From: Stratiolaelaps scimitus
Lineage: Eukaryota > Arthropoda > Arachnida > Mesostigmata > Laelapidae
DNA: 64,000 nucleotides
Reading direction: 5' to 3'
Assembly (NCBI GenBank): GCA_019614645.1
Contig: JABWDB010000007.1
Span: forward strand, 2,728,001-2,792,000
The notes beneath the pieces were generated by a model that was not told where the DNA came from, did not search any database, and saw nothing but the letters and a program-made list of their open reading frames with translations. Both the position numbers and the translations under genes were made by a program. Shown here one piece after another: positions 44,686-55,262 of this stretch; position 1 is the first letter of the stretch; each line of letters begins with the position of its first letter.

Positions 44686-47600
44686 TATACAATAGAGGAC
44701 TTCATAGTTACATGGTTGACTCTCAGGATGCACTTTTGGATACGGCATGACCACATATGTCAAAATTTAGATATCGCGAAAGCTAATCTTATGGACATGG
44801 TCGCCAGGAGATAATAATATATATTGTAATTTGTTCTCTCTATATATATATATATATATCTAAAATATATAATATATATATATATGGGGATTGCTGTATT
44901 ATACCTTCCGACTGTTATTTTGTTGTTGATAACCCTAATCACGAATGCGCTCTGTGGTGGTAAATAAAGGAAATAGAGATTATATTGGCATTCTGTCGCG
45001 TTTTAGCGAAAAAACATTTCACAACAGGGAAACAATTTTATTGTATTGTTTAAGTCTTTAATCATTGTACGAGCGGTGAACGTTCAATGATTACCAACAT
45101 GTCGCTAGCTTAGAAAATAGCTGCGGTCAACAATGCAGAGCTATATATATATATATACAATTGATCCATGATTGATACCGAATCTATAACAAATGCGTCC
45201 GTAATGAACAGATTCTGTCTCGTATGAACGAACTTCGTGTTCCTCTCATCACCAACGCACTTCGAGATACCCGTCGGCAAAATGATCGTCCTGAGACGCC
45301 ACAGGATTCGCTCAAAGGACACACGATTATCGACGTCGGCTGCGGCGGTGGCCTTTTGACCGAGGTAGGAATAGAGAAAGATTTCGCTGCATGTGTTATA
45401 GCAAAGTTCGACTATGTCGACTCGCTAAGTTTGCTTGAGTCAAAGCTAGCAAAATGTCTGCTAACTGTTTACTATTTTTTTGTCTAATTTTTTAGATTTT
45501 TGCCTGCTCTGTGTTACCGCTCCATGGTGTTTTCCGTTCTGTTCAACCTTATCATACTCGTTGTCTGACGGTAGCTTTTCTAAGTGTTTCTCTAATTCTG
45601 TTGATTACGTATAGCGCGCTCGAGTTTATTTGAGTGGCACTTCGTTGCGTCTATTCATCGTCTGAAAAACTTGCTTTGACGTGTTTCCAACACGTGTAAC
45701 CTAAAAGTACATATTCTGGGCTTACTCGTGTCAGTCTTAAACGTGTAACGTCCATGGTACGACTGCTTTCGGCATTACTTGAAACGACAACAGCCCCTTT
45801 TTTTAAATGCAAATGTGCAACAAACAATCTCAAAACAACTGTGTCTTGTGTGTGCTGTGTACTAGCCTCTCGCGCGACTGGGCGCTGATGTAACTGGACT
45901 TGATATTGTTGCAACGAACATCGAGGCCGCTCGAGCACACGCAGCCAAGGACCCGGAGATATCTAGTAGGATCAACTACGTTTGTGGAAAAATTGAAGAT
46001 GTAAGTTCTGAAAATGACGGCGGCCGGTCGAGTCGTCGGGTATCTTACGGAGAGAGTGCTGTCGTTCGGGGTTGTTCCAACTTCGTTTCTCTTTTATTGC
46101 TGTCGTTTTTAGTGAGAAATAGCCATTTTATTGTTGTGTAACAGGTAATTATTAGTCAGGTTTACATTCAGCGTGTTTAGAATAATTCTTGTATATATTT
46201 TCAAAACGCCCCTGTCTTCCTCGTTAACTTCTCTCAGAATTCGCCCAGATTACAAATAATGAATACTATTTTCGGTGTGAACCGTGCTTTTCGGTTTTAG
46301 AATAAAACACTATTTGAATTGACTCCAGCTGTTCCCTTTTATATGACACCCTCTGAAAATGTTTGTATTTTTACAAGGACATTTCGAAGCCGACCTTGCC
46401 ATATTTTCAGCCTTGTGATACCTGGCAAGAATCACCGATCATCTTCATCTCAATCACAGATTATAGAAAGATGACAGAGAAACCCAAAGATCCTCCCTTT
46501 TCTGGCTGAATTTGAACCCAAGTCATATGTCCTTCTTGTCCAGCAACCATCTATGGGTCTCGGTGCTGTTACACAAGAGCCGACCCTGCCAACCCCGCGT
46601 ATGTGCGAGATCGAAAATCTCATCGAACATGTCTCCCCTTTTAATGATCCTCCTCAGGTATTTCCTGAACGACAGCTATTTTCATTTTCTTGGCCCAACC
46701 GTTGGGACGTTAATAGTATGTCCGTCCAGCCCGCATTTTCGTTCGTTCGATTCTGCATACAAACGTATTTTGTATTCTTTCGAGCAGGGTCGCTTCTCGT
46801 ATTTTTACCGGATTCGATATTATACACGCGTACATAAACACGTGCCCCGACACAGCATGCGATTCATGCGGTTTCATATAGGCTGCCACGGATTTGTGTG
46901 TTAAAGTTGTTAGGATCCCGTAGAGGATTAATGAGCACTTTTGTACCACGTGCTAAACCTGCTCCCTGAGCGTTAATGTTTCTACGAAACGTACTCTTAA
47001 GTCCTATTCCTACAGTTTCTAATTTGGTCAGGTTTCCTCGTCATTCAGCTTCCGATAAAACTGCTTTCTGCTGCCGAGATGTATTTATTACATCACATTT
47101 AATCACAGATAACTTACGCTTCTTCCTCTTAGATCCAGCGCTGAACATATTAGGGGAACCTTTCAGTTTTATAGAATCGTCGTTGTTTTAATTGATATCA
47201 TAAATTCGACGTTATCACTGCTGTAGTGATTCTCTTACAATATTTGAGAGAGAATTTTCAAATTATATGTCAGACTACTATTGTTTTTTAAAATTTCATT
47301 TTTAGACCAAATTTAAAAACTTTAACCACGTTTTTAAAACAAATTTTTACTTTTTGAAAACAATTTTTACCTTTTTTTAACGAAGTTTTACGTTTTATTA
47401 TTAATGTTTACTTTTTTCACTAATTTTTACTTATTGTTCGTTTTTAACCATTTTTACATATTATTGCCCCTATCCTTTACTTGACTTTTTCTTACTCTTT
47501 ATAGTACCTCTGCTTTTTTGAAGCTCCTAAACCGTATTCCACTCTCTTTTTCAGATGGAGGGACAGTTTGATGCCTTGGTGGCCTCAGAGGTCGTCGAAC

Positions 47601-48147
47601 ACGTCGAAAGTCTGGATTCGTTCATTACACATTGCGCACGGGTTGTTAAGGTAACTTCCCTGTGCTCCCATGATGGTTTCTTTCTTATTGAGGGTGCTCA
47701 GCTTCCGAACTTAGAACAGACGGTAGCGATGCTGTCACAGGCTTTAAGCACCATTCAGTCATACGATCTAATGTCAGTGACCACTCTTGTAGAAGGGATG
47801 AGCAAGTGACAAATTTGGTCAATAGTGATTGTTCACAGAAAATCGTATGTGGTAATCATCATAGCGCTATTTTGCCGAGGTCCATTCTCGAGATGATATA
47901 ATTTGCGGGGAGATGAGGTCATTAGCCGTGAAACTAAATAGCCAAGGCGTTTCATTGCAGCCTCGTGGCCATCTGTTTTTCACAACGATCAACCGGACCC
48001 TTCTGTCGCTTCTAATAGCGAAGATTGGCGCTGAATACATCGTGAACTGGGTACCGCGGGGTCTACACGATTGGAGGATGTTTGTGACACCCGAGGAGCT
48101 TCAGCTACGACTTGCGAAGAACAATTGCGCGGTTGCATGTAGTAAAG
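44440..48147 (+). CDS. COQ3: COQ3, mitochondrial ubiquinone O-methyltransferase (last exon unresolved)
   Basis: COQ3 is the SAM-dependent enzyme that carries out both O-methylations of the ring during coenzyme Q synthesis at the mitochondrial inner membrane. Five phase-matched exons are clear: 44440-44598, 45212-45364, 45866-46000, 47555-47650 and 47961-48147, giving 243 residues plus one base. Residues 1-30 are rich in Arg, Ala and Val without acidic residues, as in a mitochondrial presequence. The conserved EWWTPRGEFE block precedes MNELRVPLI. SAM motif I is DVGCGGGLL (94-102), followed by GADVTGLD, DALVASEVVEHV and the COQ3-type stretch EYIVNWVPRGLHDW plus FVTPEEL. Exon 5 ends at AAAG|GTCGGT in phase 1. 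The final residues that normally follow (Gly, then a Tyr-Asn-Pro and Trp-x-Trp segment) are absent between here and 49.1 kb; a candidate last exon is at 51112-51176. Confidence 0.93.
44602..44690. repeat. (TA)n microsatellite in COQ3 intron 1
   Basis: An almost pure TA run starting four bases after the exon 1 donor site and running into dispersed repeat B. A second TA run follows at about 44840-44885. Confidence 0.94.
44690..44811. repeat. Dispersed repeat B, copy 1
   Basis: Right after the TA run comes CAATAGAGGACTTCATAGTT, CATGGTTGACT, GATACGGCATGACCACATAT and a tail ending GACATGGT. A copy in the same orientation, also directly after a (TA)n, is at 55259-55368 in a TOP2 intron. This copy has about ten extra bases in the middle. 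It is likely an unclassified short interspersed element associated with a TA tract. Confidence 0.75.
46478..46562. repeat. Dispersed repeat C, copy 1 (degenerate)
   Basis: Shared landmarks with 51181-51285 in the same order are CCCAAAGATCCTCC (CCCAAAGATTCTCC in the other copy), CTGG, CCCAA, ATATGTCC (ATGTGTCC) and CTTGTCCAG (CCTGTCCAG). The match is loose and gapped. The copies lie in COQ3 intron 3 and downstream of the channel gene. Confidence 0.45.
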
Positions 48148-49229
48148 GTCGGTTTCCCCCGTTGCTTAGCAGGATGGTTACTTTTTTTTCCTAACTGCTT
48201 ACAAAATCCTATGCTCGACACGTTAATTGTTGGCACTTACTAGGTTTGTTTCAAACTTTACACTTCCTTTACCTAAACATCAAGAAAAACTGGATCTTGT
48301 TTAATTCTGGGTCAGTTCCGCAATTTATAACAGGACACCTCATAATACACTGACCGCTATCTGATGGTATGGAACATTGGACGTTCGAAATTTGACAGAA
48401 TCGAAATTTCATCGGTGTTCACAAACATAGGATAGAGCGTATTGACCCTGTGAAGGATCTGTTTTCCAAGTGGATCAGCCATCACCGCCCTCGTCGTAAA
48501 GAGCCCCTGTGAGTTTTTCTCCCATGTGGAGACATCTCGTGGTGCTTGTTCGCATCATGGCGTTACCACGAGGTATGGCGGGAGGAAGAATCCACACCTT
48601 TTTTGGCAGGCCAGTCGCTATCACAGAGATAGCTCGTTCCCTACCCCCCTGCTGAGGAGCTGGCCCGTGTAATATATTTGTTGATATAGGCATTTTTTAC
48701 AATCTTGTAGTTGTTATCTTTTTCCAGCTCTTATTTAGTCTAAAAAATATGGCACACTCGGCTCTTGTCTAGAATTCTACACATCACGTCGATCTGTTCA
48801 AGTAAAGCCAAGATGGTTACGATACGAAGTCGCCACTACACCCCTGTACAGGCCCAACTTCGGAGTCCCGCTGTAGGATCGATACAAATTGGCCGCATAT
48901 CAACGATTGCATTTTCATAGATTCATTCGATTCAACCCGAAGCCTAATTGCCGGAAACGCTGTTCCAACCGGAAATAGGTCATCATGAATCGTCGTGCTC
49001 TCCGTGTCAGCCATTGCCACAATCGTGTTTACCCTGATGTGCAGCGATACCTATGTGTTTGCTTCAGTTTACGACCTGTATTCCAATGACTAGGCAATTA
49101 CCTACGGACGTGTATTCGACGCAGCGCTGTTGAAATATATGCTACTTGGTGGTGCTCCCTTATTTAGGGCATTTTTCCTCAAAGTTGCCCTGCGCACGGG
49201 ACATCTATTCTTGTGTTGGATGCGACGCA
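48148..49229. other. Gap between COQ3 exon 5 and the channel start codon
   Basis: About 1.1 kb with no supported exon. I searched it for the missing COQ3 C-terminus (a Trp-x-Trp segment) and found none. Two minus-strand frames of about 70 codons (48475-48693, 48817-49020) have no recognisable content. The channel promoter is presumably here. Confidence 0.6.
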
Positions 49230-50627
49230 ATGACGTTTCGCCGACGCAAGTGTCTCAGACTCCGCTTCAGAGCGATTGCGCGTTTAGTCGTACACGCGCA
49301 GGATGCAGAACGCAGCCCTCTGGAGCTTCTTAGCCAGCTGATTCGGGATGGTACCGCCGGTACAGACGCAATCATCAAGCTTGATTCGCACATCCGAAGG
49401 CTCTACCACACAGCGACATATGCGGCAATGTTCGGTGTCAGCCTGATGCTCATATCGTATGGATTCATTGACTACTTTCAATATCAGGTAGCGACAGTTA
49501 GTGAAGTCGACGAACATCCTCATGGTATGAGTCTGCCGAAGGTGACGATCTGCAACGTGAGCGGGTTTAAGAGGTCGATCCTATGCGCCAAGGAACATTT
49601 GGAGATCACCAGTGATTTGTGCAATGCGACCGAAAAGACAGAGTTTGCTGGTCTATATCTCAAAATTATCAACAATGCCGAGAGACATGCGAAATTACGG
49701 AATATAGTACGCGAAGCAGAGTTCACTAAGGACGACATGGTTAAAAGCTGCTTCGTTCGAAACGAAAAATGCGGCAGTGACGTTATTGACACAATGATCG
49801 TAGCGTATCCGCGCTACGGCCGATGTTTGTGCGTGTTTTGCAATAGGACAGTGGCACGAAAGTACCGTGTGTTTAGAGAAGACTCTCAGCAAAATAGCGG
49901 CCTCAGTATCGTACTTGACCGTCGCCTGAACGAGTCGTTACCCTCGACGATGAGTAAGGGCTTTGTCGTGATGCTTCATGGCCATGAAGTATTTCCAGAC
50001 ATCACCTCAGACGGAATATACGTTAGCGACGATGTTACCACGTATTTTCCGACGACCCTGCGAGAGGTTATACGACTTCCACCACCGTATACGTCGGGTT
50101 GTAGCGAACTCTGGCCGAGCAAACAGCCGTCGCTGCTTAAGAATATGAGCTACTCACAGAATCTGTGCTTAAAGCTGTGCATTTCTCGGTACGTTACGGA
50201 TAAGTGCAAGTGTACAAGATCGCAGCGTGTCAGCGATCAAGCGTATCTTGATACTGACGCGTTATGTTTCGATAGTGCAGTACATATGAGGTGCCGGGCC
50301 CTCGCCGTACGCGAGAAGATCGTATGCAATTGCCCACCAAGTTGTCGGCACAACAATTACGAGGCGAGCTCGTACACGGCCAGCTGGCGCGATAGACGAT
50401 CCATTCATCAGGGTTTCACCCGTCTGCTTGTCTATTACACTAGGGTCGAGTCCGACCAAACGATTGAGGTACCCAAGGTCGACTATGTCCTATTTATGAA
50501 CCTGCTCGGAGGCTACTTCGGAATGTTCGTTGGCTATTCGTTCCTCATCGTGTACGAGTCGTTCGACATTTTTCTTCGCTGGTTGATCGCATGGTGGCGG
50601 CACAGCAGGCGCGATGCCAGCTATTGA
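49230..50627 (+). CDS. DEG/ENaC-family sodium channel subunit, single exon
   Basis: This family forms trimeric, amiloride-sensitive sodium channels gated by acid, peptides, mechanical force or other cues (ASIC, ENaC and pickpocket relatives). The 465-residue frame has the full layout. A short cytoplasmic N-terminus is followed by TM1 at about 63-83 (ATYAAMFGVSLMLISYGFI), then LPKVTICN (102-109), the counterpart of the family's FPAVTIC block. A Cys-rich extracellular domain follows (GCSELWPS, LKLCISRYV), then CNCPPSCRHNNYEAS near 366, and TM2 at about 420-445 with the selectivity-filter motif GYS (435-437) inside LLGGYFGMFVGYSF. I start at the first ATG after an in-frame TGA at about 49132; the 28 codons before it have no ATG. 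No intron interrupts it, unlike most neighbours. Its ligand cannot be told from sequence. Confidence 0.94.
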   Translation: MTFRRRKCLRLRFRAIARLVVHAQDAERSPLELLSQLIRDGTAGTDAIIKLDSHIRRLYHTATYAAMFGVSLMLISYGFIDYFQYQVATVSEVDEHPHGMSLPKVTICNVSGFKRSILCAKEHLEITSDLCNATEKTEFAGLYLKIINNAERHAKLRNIVREAEFTKDDMVKSCFVRNEKCGSDVIDTMIVAYPRYGRCLCVFCNRTVARKYRVFREDSQQNSGLSIVLDRRLNESLPSTMSKGFVVMLHGHEVFPDITSDGIYVSDDVTTYFPTTLREVIRLPPPYTSGCSELWPSKQPSLLKNMSYSQNLCLKLCISRYVTDKCKCTRSQRVSDQAYLDTDALCFDSAVHMRCRALAVREKIVCNCPPSCRHNNYEASSYTASWRDRRSIHQGFTRLLVYYTRVESDQTIEVPKVDYVLFMNLLGGYFGMFVGYSFLIVYESFDIFLRWLIAWWRHSRRDASY

Positions 50628-51111
50628 GTCGTACGCGGAGCACAACGGCTTTGCTGATGATTTATAAAATCGACCCCCGCCACCCTCCCCCGAATGAAAT
50701 CATCCCCTCTGCTTCTCATGTGAGGGTATTTTCTTTCTAGCGAAACAGCTTTCATCTAGAAATTTCATCAGGTATCCACCAAAACGTGTGTGGGCAATAT
50801 GAAAATTGCGCCAGCAATATCGAAAATATTGTCGTAGTAATTATAGGGATGGAATCAATTCCCAGATGTATGTACTGCATGTTCCTACTGTGTGTTTGAG
50901 TAAAACAATAACATTCCCAGATTGAAATTAGCAGAACGTTTGTTGAAGGCAGGATGCTACCGACGTACAGCGATACATTGAGCTTCGCCTATCTTGAAAT
51001 GGAAATGTTCTACACTGGCTGTTTTGTATTTATTGCGGATTCACTATAATAACGGTAGATCAGCAGACTTGTGCACTTGTGTTAGCGTCGTACAGCCCAG
51101 TCGTTGCTTAG

Positions 51112-51176
51112 GGTTGGGACTGAGTTGGAAGTGGAGCGAGTCAGCCGTCGCTCTATGTCACAAACCTCAGCAATAA
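51112..51176 (+). CDS. COQ3: Candidate last exon of COQ3
   Basis: After GTTGCTTAG the frame set by COQ3 exon 5 reads GLSWKWSESAVALCHKPQQ and then TAA. In COQ3 proteins the C-terminus has a Trp-x-Trp-Ser segment followed by a short hydrophobic tail, and the phase fits (G|GG). The Tyr-Asn-Pro element that should come first is missing, and an alternative acceptor at 51066 would add fifteen unrelated residues. If true, the channel gene lies wholly inside the last COQ3 intron on the same strand. Confidence 0.3.
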
Positions 51177-51180
51177 GATG

Positions 51181-51285
51181 ATAAAGAGATCCCAAAGATT
51201 CTCCGGAGCATCTGGTAAAATTCGATCAATCCCAAACCAAATGTGTCCCTCCTGTCCAGTAGTTCAAGAGGCTCTCCCCAGACCT
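51181..51285. repeat. Dispersed repeat C, copy 2 (degenerate)
   Basis: Partner of 46478-46562 in the same orientation, with the shared landmarks in the same order but gapped. Confidence 0.45.
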
Positions 51286-51840
51286 ATTTTATACCCATCG
51301 TTACTGTAGAACTACAAATTCACGTGCCTATTTTCCGCCTTGTTTCCCGTAATGCGAAGTTCTAAAGCGAAGTTCCACGTTCATGCACCTATGACACCTA
51401 CGTTCAACGTCCAAACATTTCCTCCCCCGAAAGGGCCCAGTAGTTTGCCCGCATAAAGCGTCTGCACTAGGCCCAATGCTGACCAACTAACTTGGATCTC
51501 GTTGAGTTGTGCATGTTTAATTATGTGATGGCCCAATTCGGTACGAACTCGCTTGCAGGAATGATGTATCACCCAATAGGTGGACACTGGACGTGGATTG
51601 ACCTAGACGCCGTCAACTATGCCTTGCACGCCGTGAAGATCTCGTGAATTCAAATGTCACTTGCGAGGACTGCTTTTTTCAAACGGGTCGCGGGTCAGAC
51701 ATTACGTTACGTGGCAAATGCCATAAATTGAAAACCATAGACATTGGCCAACTGGTTCGAAGGCCCATCCGTTGGTCAATTTTAAAAATAATAATAATAA
51801 TAATAATATATATATAGGGAGTGTATTTATTTTAGCTTTG

Positions 51841-51846
51841 AATAAA
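51841..51846 (+). promoter_or_regulatory. Candidate polyadenylation signal, plus strand
   Basis: AATAAA about 1.2 kb after the channel stop codon; it would also serve COQ3 if that gene ends at 51176. The region is AT-rich, so chance is possible. Confidence 0.3.
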
Positions 51847-51958
51847 AAAATTAATTGCTAAACACCCTACATCCATTCTGTAATCTTTATTCATGCCTAC
51901 TGAAACAAGGATACAAGAACTTTGTCTGTACAAGATGCTCTCTCTCGTTTATGGGAAC

Positions 51959-51964
51959 TTTATT
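51959..51964 (-). promoter_or_regulatory. Candidate TOP2 polyadenylation signal
   Basis: AATAAA on the minus strand about 620 bases after the TOP2 stop codon. A second hexamer is at 51886-51891. Confidence 0.35.
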
Positions 51965-52238
51965 TATGTCAAGTACTTGTTGGTATAATATCGAACGCAA
52001 CAGCAACTTACAATATACTATTTTGTACATACTTACACAGACGCGAGATCCGCCCCGTATTTGTTATGCTTATGTTACCAAATGTTATCGACCTTCGAGT
52101 TTGGTACAGGAACTAGTCAGGCTGCGGATCGTGGCTCTTGTGTGCTGGCCGACAAATTCTACTTAGGTTATAAAGTTGCGCTTTAAACATGCTGATGACA
52201 TATTACATTATATTCCGCGTCGTGACCGACCTCTTGAT

Positions 52239-52283
52239 TATTATTATTATTATAATTCTTATTAGAAACCGAATATATGTACA
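52239..52283. repeat. Repeat D, copy 1
   Basis: An ATT triplet run followed by ATAATTCTTATTAGAAACCG and AATATATGTACA. The unit after the triplet run recurs without change at 53243-53286, 1 kb away in the last TOP2 intron, in the same orientation. Confidence 0.8.
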
Positions 52284-52579
52284 GAACAAAGGTATACAAA
52301 CGTATATGATAACAATGCCTATACAACATACAGTGCATGAGTACAATCTGATGATATAGTCAAGAATTGTTATGACAAGATATCTTCTCTGGTGGTCTAC
52401 CAATTTCCTTACTAATTTAAAGGATGATTCCGATATCTCAGTTAACGTGCGTCGGTCTTCTCTGGCGAAGTTGATCCACTCGGAGGCATTGACAGATGAA
52501 GCTACCCTATGAATGTCATCATACGCCCTCTGCTATAATTTTCGTGGCATATTGTCCCGTAGGTCAACCCGGGCCCACT

Positions 52580-55204
52580 TTAAAAATCCGAATCAGAATC
52601 GATGAGCGTTTTAGCAGCAGGCCTCACTTTTCTTTTTTTCTGCATCTGGTCGTCCGATTCGCTGTCCGACCCAGGGATATGCATCTTCTTCCTTTTGGCC
52701 ACGGTGGCCCCTGATTGAGGATTGCTCGAAGCGGCCCTCGCCGACGGTTTAGCTACGGAACGAAGCGAAAATTGAAAAGACATTGTCAGATTAGGTATCA
52801 GGCCGAGACCGGAGGTGACACTTAGATGCATTCGTTCGATCACCTACCGTTCAACATTTGCATTCAAAGACTAGATCCCCCTTACGAAGCAATGCAAAAT
52901 CAATACCGTGGACGTTCAATGTTTATTGGCTGGGAGAGTCAGCCCGAAAACAACAACATTAGGTAAAGTATCAGGGTACGCCACGTGGTGTCTCTCTGCC
53001 CCTAGCGATACATTTTATCAGAATATGAACAATGTTGTTACACGCGGTTTTTTTTCCCTGATAAACGCATACGCCCCCTAATGAAAGGAGGGGGTAATCT
53101 GTTAGATCTATTATATTATTAACCGAAACAAACGATATTTAACGTAAAGAACATAAAAATCTAACAGTTCTTACATCGTGCTCATATCAACGCAATCTCA
53201 AAGGCTTGAAGCGTCCAGACTGAAGGACAATAACAATATGCAATTATTATTATTATAATTCTTATTAGAAACCGAATATATGTACAACCTCTATATGCAA
53301 CCTCCACCAACGCCGACGCCACAATTAACGGCGTGTCAACAGGTTTTAAATCATACCGTGTATTCGTTTCTACATGAAAACATGGAAATTAATATGGAAT
53401 ACAATAGTTTACCCGAGGTAGCACGAGAAGTTGGCTTGGATTTCTGCAAGTCTTGCGCTCGCTCCGAGAGAGGCACGAATTCCTCGTCGTCACTGCTAAG
53501 TATTTTCTGTGTGGCCCGTGGCCTCGATTTGCTCTTCGCTGAAGTATTGCTCTAAAGAATTAAGACAATATCACATCGTTTATGTCGTAATATAATTTAT
53601 GTCCCATATATATATATATATGTATATATAACTGAAGGAATTACACGAGAATACTCTGCTGAAGATTTCACCATTGAAGGTACATTCCACTATAAGGCCT
53701 ACACAATTTAACAAAGTAACTCTCTCTCTCTCTCTTTTATTCTTTTTCTCTACGGAGATTGACCACACTGCGAGGAAGGTCAACGGAGGACACTAATTGC
53801 CAAGCTAATAGATAGATGTATCTGAGAACTTAATGGGGCGTGAGAGCAGAGATCAGATAGAGGAACCGAACATGTTTGCTGCCTGTCAGATTGAGCCTAT
53901 CAGCGATTCAATATGCGTAGGCCCATCAGCACTGCGCCTGATCATAATCTGTGTTACAAATCAACATTTCCAGAACTCCCCGATCACTTACAACAGGCCT
54001 GGTAAACATATTATAAATGATTACTGGAGTAGTACTTATTTGACTGGAAGTACAAGGTCAAAAAGAAAAGTAACCGTTGTCGTAGCATGGGCCCAACGTC
54101 CAAGACGCCCTATTGGCTGCATTTTCGTGGTCGCTATTTTCTCAAAATAAGGTAGGGACACATTTGAATGCTGCCGGAAAACAGGACGGGAAAGAGGGAA
54201 GATGATCGTTCGAACTTTTGGTGAAGTAACTATGCTATGCTTCAAGGACAAGGAGGCTTATTTGCAAATATTGGAGAACCCGTGTGGCGTGGCATAAATG
54301 TCTGTTGGGATCTGATAGGACTATACCGGCTATTTTTTCCCCACCTTATCCTCGTTCTCCTGTTCTGATCCTGAGGACAACATGAACTTCTTGGCGGCCT
54401 TGGCCCGCTTCGGAACATCGCGCGGCGCTGTTTGGGCCGGTGAAGGCTTTCGGGCGCCAGCCGTTTGTGTTCCGTCTGAATCATCGCCACTGAAGTCGAT
54501 GTCGCCGGCATCGTCGCCCTCGGCCTCACTCGTACCGCTCTCCCATGTCTCCTCTTTCGGCTTTTTCGGTTTGAAGTTCAGTTTAAGCTGCTTTTTGTCC
54601 TCTTTGCTTTCCTTAGGCTCCTTCTTGACCTTCTCTTTGATGACCTTCTCGGCCTTGGGTGCCTTCTCAGATTTGGGCTCTTTACGCTTGGCGCCCTATA
54701 AAAACGACACAACTAGATATGATAAACGAATTTCACGCACTCAATACACGCACCACCACCACCATGAACAAATAGACACCTGCATTAGACGACACGCTAG
54801 CTGGAAGACGTGACACGGGGCTCGGGAATAGACCCGTGGAACAGCAGTAGTTTTTTTACAACAGGGAACGGTTATGGAAAACGTAGTCTGTTAAGTGAAG
54901 CGAAGCTTCGGGGAAAAATATGTTTGACAGAAGAGTCAGGTTGTGCGGCATACTGACTTGCTGAGCGGCTCTTTCGATTTTGTCCAGCAGCTCCTGGTCG
55001 ATTTCCGGCTTGATGCGATCACCCTTTTCTGAAGCTTCGCCTTTGATCATTTTGCCCCTCGCACCCTTCGCAGAGACCATCTTGGTGGCTTTCTACAAGT
55101 ATTAAGTAAATGTCAGATAAAGTGGGCCGTATAATTGAACATGAAAAAGTGTTAGATTGTTACAGAATGCATCTAAGCACCTCATTTCACAAATAGAAAA
55201 CAAA

Positions 55205-55262
<58 letters not shown>

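Larger units (their letters stand above)
50628..52579. other. Convergent 3' region between the channel gene and TOP2
   Basis: This spans about 2 kb between the channel stop codon and the TOP2 stop codon on the other strand. It contains the possible COQ3 last exon (51112-51176), repeat C copy 2, an AATAAA at 51841 on the plus strand, a minus-strand AATAAA at 51959-51964, TAA triplet runs and repeat D copy 1. If both signals are used, the two opposing transcripts end at nearly the same place. Confidence 0.6.

Noticed and set aside
44599..44814. Continuation of COQ3 exon 1 into the TA run
   Set aside because: The conserved protein continues at 45212, and a GTACGC donor ends the exon at 44598. 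The extension encodes Ile-Tyr repeats.
48148..48195. COQ3 ending by reading through the exon 5 donor
   Set aside because: The residues after the donor (RFPPLLSRMVTFFS) do not resemble the family C-terminus. Kept only as a fallback in the COQ3 finding.
48475..49020. Two minus-strand frames between COQ3 and the channel gene
   Set aside because: About 70 codons each, no recognised content, and no splice sites that join them.
54382..54813. A 143-codon plus-strand frame
   Set aside because: It is the mirror of the Lys/Glu-rich TOP2 tail exon, which is supported by splice sites and family features.
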